A program made the position numbers and the translations under genes. From contig CAJUDU010000006.1 in NCBI GenBank assembly GCA_910584935.1, positions 1-34,460 of the forward strand: 34,460 nucleotides of DNA, given 5' to 3'. The notes under the pieces are model-generated. The model saw nothing but the letters and a program-made list of their open reading frames with translations, was not told where the DNA came from and ran no database searches. This document shows positions 1-8,659 of the stretch, piece after piece; positions within the stretch are counted from its first letter, which is position 1; each line of letters starts with the position of its first letter. Origin of the DNA: an uncultured Butyricicoccus sp. (lineage in GTDB: Bacteria > Bacillota > Clostridia > Oscillospirales > Butyricicoccaceae).

Positions 1-2
1 CA

Positions 3-53
3 GTTGAGGATGTCTTATTTTTAGGCAAACCTCATTGTGCGGTATTGCCTTAG
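3..53 (+). CDS. 3' end of an upstream gene (partial)
   Basis: One frame is open from the window edge to a TAG at 51-53 and would end in GKPHCAVLP. The next gene's ATG follows 8 bases later, the spacing expected inside an operon, so this is probably the tail of another T7SS gene. Only about 16 codons are visible, so neither family nor function can be assigned. Confidence 0.35.
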   Translation, partial: VEDVLFLGKPHCAVLP

Positions 54-61
54 ATCTTGCT

Positions 62-3000
62 ATGGAAAATATCGATGGCAAATGGCGGTTTACCGCCAAT
101 TCGCAAGTGCAGATTTTGAAATCCGGGCAGCCATATGGACAGCAGTTTTTAGAAGATGGCGATTATTTTCAGTGTTTGATGCATGGCAGGCGCACCTTGG
201 CAATTATGGTACATATTACACAGGATCGCTTTGCGGGATACCAGAAATATGCACTGGCACAGGGGAGTGTTTCCATAGGTACATTGCCGGAATGTGCATT
301 ATGTTATTCTTTTGAATATGCAGGTGCGCAATATATTACCAAACGCCATGCGGTGATTACTACCCTACCGGGCGGGCTGATGTTGACAGACAGCAGCCGA
401 AACGGTGTTTTTGTCAATGATTTGCGTGTCAAAGGCAGTGTTTCTTTGCAGTTTGGCGATAGGATTGATATTTGGGGGTTAAATATTGTTGCGCTGGGCA
501 ATGTGCTGGCAATCCGGTCAAATCCAAATCTCAAGCTGGACAGCAGCCAGCTTTGCCTGGCAGAAGTGCCGGATGCACCGATAACCGATGGAAATACCGG
601 AAAAGTGAAATACCACCGGTCGCCGCGTACTTTAGGACGGCTGATTTCAGGTACCGTGGAAATTGAAGCGCCGCCGTCGCCACAGAATGCCGCCGAACCG
701 CCGATGTTTATGACAGTTGGTCCCGCGCTGACCATGGCGCTGCCCATGGTCGCTGGCAGTGGTATGGCAATTATGGGCGCAAGTACCGGCGGGATGTATA
801 TGTATGCCGGGTTGGTGACGGCTGTACTTTCCGCGATTATTGGCGCGATATGGGCGATTGTCAACATCCGATATAGCCGGAAACAGGCAAAAGCACAGGA
901 AAACCATCGTTTTTCAGCATATAGTGACTACTTATTGCGCACCACCGAGGAAATCCGCAATGCGTATGAACATAATATCCAAACGCTGCGTGATACATAT
1001 CCGCCAGCCGAACAATGTTTAGCATCTGGGCGGCAAGGCGAACATTTGTGGGAACGAAATGTCAATCATCCTGACTTTTTGGCATACCGGCTAGGGCAAG
1101 GCGATGTCCCATTTCAGGTGGAAATTAAAATCCCTGGCGAAAAATTTGAAATGATTGACGATTCCTTGCGCGATAAACCACGTGTCATTCAGGAAAATTA
1201 CAAAACGCTGCATGATGTGCCGGTTTGTGTCGATTTGCAGAAAGAACACATTGTCGGGCTGGTAGGCGGCCCCACAAAGGCGGGCGCACGGGCGATTTTG
1301 CGCACGTTGGTGGCGCAAATTGCCGCGCTGAACTGTTATACAGATGTAAAACTTGCGTTTATTTACCATGAGGATCAGGGTGATGATTCAAATAACTGGT
1401 CATATTGCCGCTGGCTGCCCCATACCTGGTCAGAAGGGCGGAAAGCACGCTTTATCGCGGCAAATAAAGCCGAAGCAAGTGATGTTTTCTATGAAATCGC
1501 CAGTGTTTTGCGGGTGCGCAGTGAAATGCAGGCGCAGCATTCCGCTGAACCGGAAGTCCATAAGCCGTGGTATATTTTGGTGATTGAGGACAGCGCAGTG
1601 CTGGAAAATGAACCGATTGCAAAATATATCTTGGATACCAAGCAGGATTTGGGGCTGACTACCTTACTGCTTGCCAATACGCCTGAAGATTTGCCCAATG
1701 CGTGTGAATGTATTATCCGGCGGGATGATAAGTTTTGTGGGATGTACCATACGCAGGAAGAAGAACGCGAGGTGGGACGGTTAGCCCCCGACAGTGTCAA
1801 TGGGGATGCGCTGGAGCAATTTGCGCGACATTTGAGCAATATTGAAGTCAATGAAATTGAAATTGGCGGGGAAATCCCCAATTCCATCACATTTTTCGAT
1901 ATGCATGGCATTACCCGCCTGCATGAGCTTCATGTGGAAGAACGCTGGAAGAAAAGCCGTACTTATGAAAATATGCGTGCCTTAATTGGGCAAAAAAGCG
2001 GTAATTTACCATGTTATTTGAATGTCCATGAAAAATATCATGGCCCCCATGGTTTGTTGGCTGGCACAACAGGTTCTGGTAAATCTGAAACTTTGCAGAC
2101 CTATATCCTTTCTTTGGTTATCAATTTCAGCCCCTATGATGTCGGGTTGTTTATCATTGACTATAAAGGCGGCGGCATGGCAAACCTGTTCAATGGCTTG
2201 CCGCATATGCTCGGGCAGATTTCCAACCTATCCGGCGGACAGGTACACCGCGCAATGGCTTCCATTAAAAGTGAAAATATGCGCCGTCAGCGTATTTTTA
2301 ATGAGCATGGCGTCAATAACATCAATTTGTATACCAATTTATTCAAAAATGGTGAAGCAACCATCCCAGTGCCGCATTTGTTCATTGTGATTGATGAATT
2401 TGCTGAATTAAAACGCGAACAGCCGGATTTTATGCGTGAGCTGATCAGCGTCGCGCAAGTTGGGCGCAGCCTTGGTGTTCACCTGATTTTGGCAACTCAA
2501 AAGCCAAGCGGTACAGTTGATGATAACATTTGGAGTAACTCCAAATTCCGCATTTGCCTGCGTGTGCAGGATAGGCAAGATAGCCTTGATATGCTGCATA
2601 AGGCAGATGCCGCCTATTTAACCCAGGCAGGGCGCGGCTATTTGCAGGTCGGCAGTGATGAAGTGTTTGAACAATTCCAATCCGGTTGGAGCGGCGCGGT
2701 TTATGATGAAGATACCGCGGGCAGCAAACAGGTGTTGGCAAAAATGTTGACAAATACCGGAAAAACCGCGCTGGTTGGCAGCTATGCAAAACGCCGTCAG
2801 ACCGAAAAACTGCATTTGCAATGGCTGGAACAGCTTGCAGAATGCCTGGATATTGTCAGCATAAGCAATGCGGAAACCGCAGATGGAGAAAATGGCGATA
2901 TGCTGATTTGCACTGGGGCATATGAAATTTTCCGTGATAAGAAGATTGATTATGCCGAAAGTGATTATAATACACGGGCACTTATGCGGTTGCTGCAACT

Positions 3001-4897
3001 GGTGCGCGGCGCGAAAGCCGCAGGCATTGCGCAGCAAAACCGTGCGGCATGGATTCACGAAAAAGCAGCCGCTGAACATATCAAATTGCCCGAACGCAAA
3101 GAAAAAACCCAGCTTGATGCTGTGGTGGAATATCTTGCGGTTGTTGCGGCAGACGAAGGATATCAAACCTTGCCGTCGTTATGGCTGGCGCCATTGCCGG
3201 AAGCGCTGTATTTAGAGGATATTGAAGGATGGAAAGAAAACTCCTTCCAGAACGGCAGCTGGCCCGCGCATGACCGTAAATGGGAACTTAGCGCACTCAT
3301 GGGTAAAAGCGATGACCCAGCAAATCAGGCACAAATGCCGATGGAAATCAATTTCACGCGTGGCGGACATCATGCGCTCATTGCATCGGCGTCCTCCGGC
3401 AAGAGTACCTTTGTCCAAACGTTATTATATTCACTGATTCATCGCTATTCGCCCGATTATTTGAATCTTTATGTGCTGGATTTCAGCAGCCGAATGAGTA
3501 TGCCGTTTGAAAATGCGGCGCACGTTGGCGGCATTGTATACGAAAATGATTTGGAACGTGTTGGCAAACTGTTTTATCTGCTTCAGGAAATGGTTGCCGA
3601 ACGCAAGCGTTTATTCGGCGGCGGCAGCTATAACCAATATGTGATGGTCAATGGGCAGGTATGCCCTGCGGTTCTGGTTGTGATTGACGGCATTGCGAAT
3701 TTCCGCGAAAAAACCGGCGAAATGTATGACGATATATTGGTACGTTTGGCACGTGAAGGCATTACCTATGGCATTTATTTGTTTATCACAGGAGCAAGTT
3801 TTGGGCTGAATGAAATTTTTGGGCGGCTTGCCGACCAAATCCGGACAACACTTACCTTAACTTTATCGGATATTTATCAGTATGCGGAAGCCCTGCGCGG
3901 CCCACAGCCTTCTGTATTCCCGGAAACTGGGGTTCAGGGGCGTGGTTTGTCAATTGTCGATGGCATTACACTGGAATATCAGACCGCGCTTTGTAACAAA
4001 GCCGAAGATGATTATGGGCGTGCCGAACAGATTACCAATGATTGCTTCAAGCTAAATCAGGCATGGAGCGGTAAATTTGCCCGTCAAATCCCATCAATTC
4101 CGGAAAATCCGCAGTGGTTTGATATCATGGAACGCAGTGAAACCACCGAACTGTTGGAAAATCCGCGTTATTTGCCCATTGGTTATGAATATGTCACCGC
4201 AGGCATTTATAGCCTGGATTTGAGCCGGACGTATTGTTATACCATCACCGGGCGCCCGCGCACAGGTAAAACAAGCCTGCTGCGGCTGATGATGCGCATG
4301 GCAAATGCCAAAGGCGCACGGGTGGTTGTGCTGGAAAACGGTGGCATATCCCTGCAAAGCGAAGCGGTACAGCTTGGTGTGGAATATTATGCGTCGCTGG
4401 ATGAAATCATCGGGTTTATCGGCGAAATGGCGGAAACCTTCCGCGCACGCAATGCGCTCAAAGGCGAACTGATTGCCCAAGGACTGGAAGAAGATGCGCA
4501 GTTTGAACGCATGAGCCAAGAACGTCCATGGTTTATTTTCATTGCGGATTTGCCTGATTTTGTGGAAATGGTGTATACACCAGAGGCCCAGGAACGCAAT
4601 TTGAATGGTGCGCTCGAAAACCTAATTGGCAAAGGGTTTTTACATAACATTTACTTTATTTCCGCCATGGAGCAGGACGCACGAATGCGTGTCATGGGTA
4701 TGGAAGTCTATGAATTTTTTGTGAAGGATTTGAATGGTATCCATTTGGGAGGCAATGTTGCGGCGCAGCAGTTATTTGATTTTGGCAGTATGCCGTTCAA
4801 AGATCAGGGCATTGCGGAAAAACCAGGCGTCGGGCTTGTCCCGCCGCATGATGGCGAACCATATCTGCGTATTATTTTGCCACAAGCAAAGGGGTGA
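62..4897 (+). CDS. essC: Type VII secretion FtsK/SpoIIIE ATPase EssC
   Basis: This is the motor and membrane hub of Firmicutes T7SS, which exports WXG100/LXG proteins. In the 1611-residue product, residues 66-146 form an FHA-like domain (RHAVI at 95-99, SRNGVFVND at 112-120). Two membrane helices lie near 218-270. Three FtsK/SpoIIIE ATPase modules follow. D1 has Walker A GTTGSGKS at 668-675 and a clean Walker B (LFIVIDE, 773-779). D2 has ASASSGKST at about 1108. D3 has GRPRTGKT at about 1397. D2 and D3 have weakened Walker B motifs (VIDG, FIADLPD), which is usual for EssC. The blocks HEKYHGPHGLLAGTTGSGKS and RQDSLDML match the EssC family. A TTG at 35 is also in frame, but it overlaps the upstream gene; ATG 62 fits operon spacing, though no clear Shine-Dalgarno is seen. 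EssB and EssA are absent from the window. Confidence 0.95.
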   Translation: MENIDGKWRFTANSQVQILKSGQPYGQQFLEDGDYFQCLMHGRRTLAIMVHITQDRFAGYQKYALAQGSVSIGTLPECALCYSFEYAGAQYITKRHAVITTLPGGLMLTDSSRNGVFVNDLRVKGSVSLQFGDRIDIWGLNIVALGNVLAIRSNPNLKLDSSQLCLAEVPDAPITDGNTGKVKYHRSPRTLGRLISGTVEIEAPPSPQNAAEPPMFMTVGPALTMALPMVAGSGMAIMGASTGGMYMYAGLVTAVLSAIIGAIWAIVNIRYSRKQAKAQENHRFSAYSDYLLRTTEEIRNAYEHNIQTLRDTYPPAEQCLASGRQGEHLWERNVNHPDFLAYRLGQGDVPFQVEIKIPGEKFEMIDDSLRDKPRVIQENYKTLHDVPVCVDLQKEHIVGLVGGPTKAGARAILRTLVAQIAALNCYTDVKLAFIYHEDQGDDSNNWSYCRWLPHTWSEGRKARFIAANKAEASDVFYEIASVLRVRSEMQAQHSAEPEVHKPWYILVIEDSAVLENEPIAKYILDTKQDLGLTTLLLANTPEDLPNACECIIRRDDKFCGMYHTQEEEREVGRLAPDSVNGDALEQFARHLSNIEVNEIEIGGEIPNSITFFDMHGITRLHELHVEERWKKSRTYENMRALIGQKSGNLPCYLNVHEKYHGPHGLLAGTTGSGKSETLQTYILSLVINFSPYDVGLFIIDYKGGGMANLFNGLPHMLGQISNLSGGQVHRAMASIKSENMRRQRIFNEHGVNNINLYTNLFKNGEATIPVPHLFIVIDEFAELKREQPDFMRELISVAQVGRSLGVHLILATQKPSGTVDDNIWSNSKFRICLRVQDRQDSLDMLHKADAAYLTQAGRGYLQVGSDEVFEQFQSGWSGAVYDEDTAGSKQVLAKMLTNTGKTALVGSYAKRRQTEKLHLQWLEQLAECLDIVSISNAETADGENGDMLICTGAYEIFRDKKIDYAESDYNTRALMRLLQLVRGAKAAGIAQQNRAAWIHEKAAAEHIKLPERKEKTQLDAVVEYLAVVAADEGYQTLPSLWLAPLPEALYLEDIEGWKENSFQNGSWPAHDRKWELSALMGKSDDPANQAQMPMEINFTRGGHHALIASASSGKSTFVQTLLYSLIHRYSPDYLNLYVLDFSSRMSMPFENAAHVGGIVYENDLERVGKLFYLLQEMVAERKRLFGGGSYNQYVMVNGQVCPAVLVVIDGIANFREKTGEMYDDILVRLAREGITYGIYLFITGASFGLNEIFGRLADQIRTTLTLTLSDIYQYAEALRGPQPSVFPETGVQGRGLSIVDGITLEYQTALCNKAEDDYGRAEQITNDCFKLNQAWSGKFARQIPSIPENPQWFDIMERSETTELLENPRYLPIGYEYVTAGIYSLDLSRTYCYTITGRPRTGKTSLLRLMMRMANAKGARVVVLENGGISLQSEAVQLGVEYYASLDEIIGFIGEMAETFRARNALKGELIAQGLEEDAQFERMSQERPWFIFIADLPDFVEMVYTPEAQERNLNGALENLIGKGFLHNIYFISAMEQDARMRVMGMEVYEFFVKDLNGIHLGGNVAAQQLFDFGSMPFKDQGIAEKPGVGLVPPHDGEPYLRIILPQAKG

Positions 4898-4903
4898 TTT
4901 CCC

Positions 4904-5620
4904 ATGATACACCTGGTTTTGTATGCGGCACAGAAGGAAGATTCTACCATGTTGCTTTCCGCAATCCGGCAGCGGGTCGCCATGGGTTCCGCTGAGGAGC
5001 TGGACTGCAAAATCTTTTTGCAGCCAGCGGAAGCGGCGGAATGCCTGCGTACCGCTGGTGCAACTGCCATAGGCTGGGATATGAGTGAGGAACAATCCAG
5101 GCTAGCGCTGATTTCAGCGCGGGATAACTGTCGCGGGGCTTATTTATTGGTTGTCGCAAATGCGGATACCTCCCCGCTGACCTTTCTAAACCCAACCATA
5201 TCACCCAGTTCTTTGGTCATTCGTCCGTTGACGCCGCCCGAAATCGAGCGTGTTGCGCGGGAAATGATGGAAGCTTTGCAGCGTAATGCAGCAAGCAGTG
5301 AAGACTATTTCACCATTACATCACGAGAGCAGCAGCAGTGCATCCCCTATACGGATATTTATTATTTTGAAGCCCGTGGGCGCAAATTATATGCCCGCCT
5401 GCGCTGTGATGAAATCGGATTTACTGGCACGCTGGAGCAATTAGAAGCAGAACTGCCGAAAATGTTTCAGCGGTGCCATCGCAGTTTTATCATCAATACC
5501 AGCAAAATTGAACGAATTCAGTTATCCCAAAATGTCATTATGTTGTGGGATGGGCTGGATGTGCCATTGTCCCGCAGTTACAAAAAGGCGATGAAGGAGC
5601 GCAGCAATAAATATGCTTGA
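4904..5620 (+). CDS. LytTR regulator with degenerate receiver
   Basis: This 238-residue protein has a C-terminal LytTR DNA-binding domain at about 138-235, recognised from YYFEARGRKLYARL, the FQRCHRSFIINTSKIERI block and VPLSRSYKKAM. The N-terminal 130 residues look like a receiver fold but lack the acidic pair near the start and a clear phospho-accepting Asp, so phosphorylation control is doubtful. The gene begins 6 bases after essC stops, with AAAGGGGTGA as ribosome binding site, and its stop overlaps the next start (5613). It is therefore co-transcribed with the secretion genes and is the obvious candidate for their local regulator. Two other proteins in the window (19948-20667 and 25955-26344) have similarly degenerate receivers. 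Confidence 0.85.
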   Translation: MIHLVLYAAQKEDSTMLLSAIRQRVAMGSAEELDCKIFLQPAEAAECLRTAGATAIGWDMSEEQSRLALISARDNCRGAYLLVVANADTSPLTFLNPTISPSSLVIRPLTPPEIERVAREMMEALQRNAASSEDYFTITSREQQQCIPYTDIYYFEARGRKLYARLRCDEIGFTGTLEQLEAELPKMFQRCHRSFIINTSKIERIQLSQNVIMLWDGLDVPLSRSYKKAMKERSNKYA

Positions 5621-6303
5621 ATATGCCTTCTTTTTGGATGAATTGCAGTTTTTGTTTTTATTATCCATGCTGGACAGCCGCCCGGTTGTCGGTATCCCTA
5701 TGCCGGATGCGGCACAAATTCCGCCTGAAACCTGGAATCAGGTGGTATTATCATTGGTGCAGGAAAACCGGCTGCAATATGTGGAACATGGAGGCTTATC
5801 CATTCATCCGCAGTTATCCCGCCTGCTTTGCTGCATGAAAGACGCGGGGACAACAGCTGTTTTTTTATGTGCAGGATGTTCCACAAGCGCATTTGCTTTA
5901 TTTTGGGCATGAGGGCGTTGTTAATGTACGCCCACATGGGCAAACCGAATACCGGCTTTGTCAAATTGATGCGGCAGCATGGCTGGAAGAGGTTTTGCCG
6001 CGCCGGGTGCCAACAGCGGAAGAATTTCCGGTTGAAGGCGATGCCATGTTAGCGGAAGTCTTTGCGGAAAAAGTACAGCAGGCATTGCCATTAGAAGCGC
6101 CGCCAAGCGCATGGGGCAAGACGGCGGCGGTTGCTGATATTTATCACCAAACAGAGGGGGCAGTTTGCCGCTGGATTTGGCCGGATAATCCCATGTGTAC
6201 TATCGCATTAAAGCAGGATGCGGCACATTGTGAAGCCGCTGCCGATACCCAGCAGTTACGGGCAGCATTTTTAAGGGAATGCCAAAATGGGGAGGAAAAA
6301 TGA
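5613..6303 (+). CDS. T7SS-locus protein, EspG-like pattern, frameshifted
   Basis: One gene appears split between two frames. It starts at ATG 5613 (GAAGGAG upstream, 8-base overlap with the LytTR gene) and runs in frame to a T7 run at 5860-5866. From there the reading continues one frame over to TGA 6301-6303. Restoring one T gives a smooth strand, AVFFYVQDVPQAHLLYFG, and a product of about 230 residues. The order of a short N-terminal part, a GGLSIHPQLSRLL segment, a strand, and then a sentence of the type VVNVRPHG resembles actinobacterial EspG secretion chaperones, but this is pattern recall only. It may be a sequencing error, a true pseudogene or a slippage site. The final ATGA overlaps the EsaB-like gene, so translational coupling is preserved. 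Confidence 0.6.
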
Positions 6304-6551
6304 TGATATTGGTTGAAGTAATGGTGCCGTCGCTTGGGCGGCGTTATGATTTTGAGCTGGAAGAATCAGTCACAGTAGACTTGCTCATCCGGGAAATGGT
6401 GACCGTTATCTGTCAAAAAGAACATTGCCAATGCTTTGCTGGAGAACAAGGCATCAGTTTATACAGTGCGGCAGGACAATACCGGCTTGTGCCGCAGGCA
6501 ACACCACAGCAAAATGGCATTCGGAATGGACAGCGCCTGATTTTGGTATAA
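6300..6551 (+). CDS. esaB: EsaB/YukD-type ubiquitin-like T7SS protein
   Basis: This is an 83-residue protein of the small ubiquitin-like class that accompanies EssC in Firmicutes. It has a first strand MMILVEVMVPSLGRRYDFEL, a helix (TVDLLIREMVTVICQ) and a terminal NGQRLILV strand, as in YukD/EsaB. ATG 6300 was chosen because GGGGAGG lies just upstream at 6289-6295 and the codon forms an ATGA overlap with the preceding stop. A longer in-frame start at 6279 would overlap the neighbour more and lacks a ribosome binding site. In known systems EsaB is a cytoplasmic regulator or accessory factor rather than a substrate. The identification rests on size, fold pattern and neighbourhood. Confidence 0.75.
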   Translation: MMILVEVMVPSLGRRYDFELEESVTVDLLIREMVTVICQKEHCQCFAGEQGISLYSAAGQYRLVPQATPQQNGIRNGQRLILV

Positions 6552-6575
6552 GCGCAAACCGGATGACTCAAAACA

Positions 6576-6614
6576 GGTCGTTCATCCTGTTTGAATGACC
6601 ATTCATCCTTTTTT
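6576..6614 (+). terminator. Terminator-like hairpin after esaB
   Basis: GGTCGTTCA (6576-6584) pairs with TGAATGACC (6592-6600), nine pairs with one G-U, over a 7-base loop. A run of six T follows at 6609-6614. The T run is eight bases below the stem, so termination may be partial. It separates the essC operon from the WXG100 gene array. Confidence 0.4.
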
Positions 6615-6644
6615 GAGCACAGGCGCGGCGTTATGCGGTATACT
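6613..6644 (+). promoter_or_regulatory. Weak promoter candidate for WXG100 array
   Basis: TATACT at 6639-6644 resembles a -10 box. The best -35 match, TTGAGC at 6613-6618, is 20 bases upstream, longer than ideal. A leader of about 120 bases precedes the first WXG100-like start at 6772. Support is limited to this match and the need for a promoter after the terminator-like hairpin. Confidence 0.2.
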
Positions 6645-6771
6645 GTAATCACAGTCAAGGAAACAAAAAAACAACGAAAGGGAGGTCAAAACCCCTTCCC
6701 GCAAGCAAAAACGGCAATCTGAAAAAATATAGAATGCCAAACGCAAACCATCAGCAGGAGGGCAGAAAGCA

Positions 6772-7185
6772 ATGAATGAGTATTATGCAAAGCCGAACCA
6801 AATGCAGGAACAGGCTGATGCACTTTGGAAAAATTACTTAGCATTGCGTTCCTGCTCCATGGAAACCCAAGCAGTTATCCGGCAATTACAATGGATGTCC
6901 GGGTTTGAAACCCAAATTGACCAGCTCAAACGGCTCCGTCAAAAGATGGACCGCCAATATGCTGCATTAAGCCAGGTATCCCATACGCTGGATGAAGCTG
7001 CACAGTATTACCGAAAGTGTGAAACCGGCGTGTTAAATGGCAAAACATCTGCCAGCGGCGCACGCAATATCCGTCGGAGTTGGCAGCAAGGAGATAAAAC
7101 TCCTGCACCCTGGTGGCAAGCCGCAAAACCTGTCGGGTTACAGCAAATGCTTCCCGCGTCAATCCTCAGCCGTTTTTTCCGCTGA
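6772..7185 (+). CDS. ESAT-6-like helical protein (divergent)
   Basis: This 137-residue, almost wholly helical protein is the first of six small genes after essC. It has no exact W-x-G turn, but WMSG at residues 41-44 lies where the helical-hairpin turn is expected. Heptad-like helices flank it (QIDQLKRLRQKMDRQYAALSQ and the AAQYYRKCE segment). A basic, Trp- and Pro-containing tail (SWQQGDKTPAPWW, ending SRFF) extends beyond normal WXG100 length. AGGAGGG sits 10 bases upstream of the start. It is likely a secreted partner or scaffold of the T7SS. Family membership is inferred from size, predicted helicity and position. Confidence 0.6.
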   Translation: MNEYYAKPNQMQEQADALWKNYLALRSCSMETQAVIRQLQWMSGFETQIDQLKRLRQKMDRQYAALSQVSHTLDEAAQYYRKCETGVLNGKTSASGARNIRRSWQQGDKTPAPWWQAAKPVGLQQMLPASILSRFFR

Positions 7186-7211
7186 TTTAAGAAAAAGAGG
7201 TGTCCCGCTTT

Positions 7212-7520
7212 ATGGCAATTTCTGAAATCGGCGTCCACACCGGACGCATGAACCAAGATATTAAAGCATTATGGCAGGGCTTGACACAAGCCCGCGGCCA
7301 TATTCAGCAGCTAAGCCACAAGATGGATATCTTAAACCGGATGTGGGAAGGCGCAACAAATGAAGCCATGTGGCAGCGGTTCCAGCGCGATTATGAAAAT
7401 ATGCAGGAGTTATGTAATTTCCTCCAGCAGCTGCTCAAAGAACTTGAAACCGCCTGCGCCGCTTATGACGCTTGTGAAAACAATGTATCAAATCTCATTG
7501 GCGCATTGTCCATCAGCTAA
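7212..7520 (+). CDS. WXG100-like protein (WEG)
   Basis: This is a 102-residue helical-hairpin protein with the turn motif W-E-G at residues 45-47 (NRMWEGATNEAM), the hallmark position of the WXG100/ESAT-6 family. These small proteins are secreted as dimers by EssC-type systems or act as partners for larger substrates. ATG 7212 is preferred to the in-frame GTG at 7200 because AAGAGG at 7195-7200 lies 11 bases before the ATG. No Y-x-x-x-D/E export signal is obvious at the C-terminus, so it may travel as a heterodimer with a neighbour. Confidence 0.75.
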   Translation: MAISEIGVHTGRMNQDIKALWQGLTQARGHIQQLSHKMDILNRMWEGATNEAMWQRFQRDYENMQELCNFLQQLLKELETACAAYDACENNVSNLIGALSIS

Positions 7521-7538
7521 AAAAGGAGTGCTTGCCCC

Positions 7539-7856
7539 ATGAACGCGCAAATCAGCTTAAAAGTCAGCCCAGAGGACTTGCGTCAGGCAGCTTCAGGCGT
7601 ATCCAGCATGGCAAATGCCTTGCAAAGTGATTTTGACAGCCTCCAGCGCCTAGTGGAACGCACTCGGTATTATTGGCTGGGCGCGGCTGGTGACCAGTAC
7701 CGCAGTGATTTTGCCGCACGCAAACAGGAAACAGAACAAATCCTACAAACTTTGCGCAAATATCCCATAGATTTGCTGCAAATGGCACAGATTTATGACG
7801 CGGCAGAAACCGGAAATACCCGTTCCCTTGGCAGCCTGCCTTCCAACATCTTGTAG
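7539..7856 (+). CDS. WXG100-like protein (WLG)
   Basis: This 105-residue protein has the family N-terminal pattern VSPEDLRQAASGVSSMANAL and a turn W-L-G at residues 46-48 (RYYWLGAAGDQYRSDF). A C-terminal helix containing LLQMAQIYDAAE gives a Y-D-A-A-E, matching the Y-x-x-x-D/E export pattern. AAAAGGAG precedes the start. It is the third gene of the tandem array, 18 bases after the previous stop. It is probably a secreted T7SS protein or the signal-bearing member of a heterodimer. Confidence 0.8.
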   Translation: MNAQISLKVSPEDLRQAASGVSSMANALQSDFDSLQRLVERTRYYWLGAAGDQYRSDFAARKQETEQILQTLRKYPIDLLQMAQIYDAAETGNTRSLGSLPSNIL

Positions 7857-7875
7857 AGAAGGAGGCATCTCCAGT

Positions 7876-8187
7876 ATGAAAACTGCCCTGCACATTGATG
7901 TAGACCTGCAAACCGCATTGGCGCAGGCAAGGCATTTAGAATCCATTGCCGACAGTATCACCCATCGAGTGGTAAAACCCATGGATGGCACCGCACAAAC
8001 CCTGCAAACTGCCTGGAAAGGTGCCAGCGCAGCCCAGTTTATCCGGAAAGAAACGGCTTTAAGCAGCCAGGTTTCCGCAACCGCACAGCAAATGCGTGAA
8101 ATCGCAGCCGATATCCGCGCCGCGGCAAGACGCATTTACAACGCGGAAATGGAAGCCTGCCGTATCGCACAAACCCGCCGTTCTTAA
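7876..8187 (+). CDS. WXG100-like protein (WKG)
   Basis: This 103-residue helical protein has the turn W-K-G at residues 47-49 (LQTAWKGASAAQF) and long flanking helices. The start is ATG 7876 because GAAGGAGG lies about 10 bases upstream; an in-frame ATG at 7795 would run back into the previous gene. The C-terminal helix (RRIYNAEMEACRIAQTRRS) holds Y-N-A-E-M, not an exact Y-x-x-x-D/E. It forms part of the same array and is probably co-secreted with a neighbour. Confidence 0.75.
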   Translation: MKTALHIDVDLQTALAQARHLESIADSITHRVVKPMDGTAQTLQTAWKGASAAQFIRKETALSSQVSATAQQMREIAADIRAAARRIYNAEMEACRIAQTRRS

Positions 8188-8250
8188 ATAAAAAATCATA
8201 TATAACACACCGTTTTAACAACTACACATTTCATTAAGGAGGCCTATATT

Positions 8251-8550
8251 ATGGCTACAATCAGAGTAAACAGTGCAACCCTTCGCAGCAAAGCAAACCA
8301 GCTTCAGCAAATGAATGCCCAGTTTAAGAGCAAAGTCAGCCAGCTTGCCAACTATGAACAATCACTGGCTGGTATGTGGGAAGGCGAAGCCCGCAATGCG
8401 TTCCATACCGCATTCAATAATGACCGCGCACAGTTTGACACCTTCTATGAAGGCATCAACAAATACATCCAGGCGTTGCTAGACGCAGCTCAGAAATATG
8501 AGCAGGCAGAATCTGCAAACCTCGGCATTGCTCGCCGCCGCGACGCATAA
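8251..8550 (+). CDS. Canonical WXG100 protein
   Basis: This 99-residue protein is the most typical WXG100 member here. It has an ATIRVNSATLRSKANQLQ N-terminus, turn M-W-E-G-E-A-R at residues 42-48, and a C-terminal helix carrying Y-E-Q-A-E, the Y-x-x-x-D/E export signal. A strong TAAGGAGG ribosome binding site precedes it. It is expected to be exported by the EssC machine, probably as a dimer, and may be the core EsxA-type component of this system. Confidence 0.9.
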   Translation: MATIRVNSATLRSKANQLQQMNAQFKSKVSQLANYEQSLAGMWEGEARNAFHTAFNNDRAQFDTFYEGINKYIQALLDAAQKYEQAESANLGIARRRDA

Positions 8551-8659
8551 TCACAAAAAAATCCATCACCTTACCTTACTTGAAACCCAATAAATTGACA
8601 ACCATCTATGCCGCAAATGACAGCGCGGCACCGGCTTTATGAAAAGGAGATTTTATATC

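Noticed and set aside
304..867. 187-codon minus-strand frame inside essC
   Set aside because: It lies fully opposite conserved EssC sequence and has no ribosome binding site; a shadow frame.
5861..5867. T TTT TTA looks like a classic -1 frameshift heptamer
   Set aside because: A -1 slip leads to the wrong frame; the continuation of the protein needs +1 (or -2), so a missing T or transcriptional slippage fits better.
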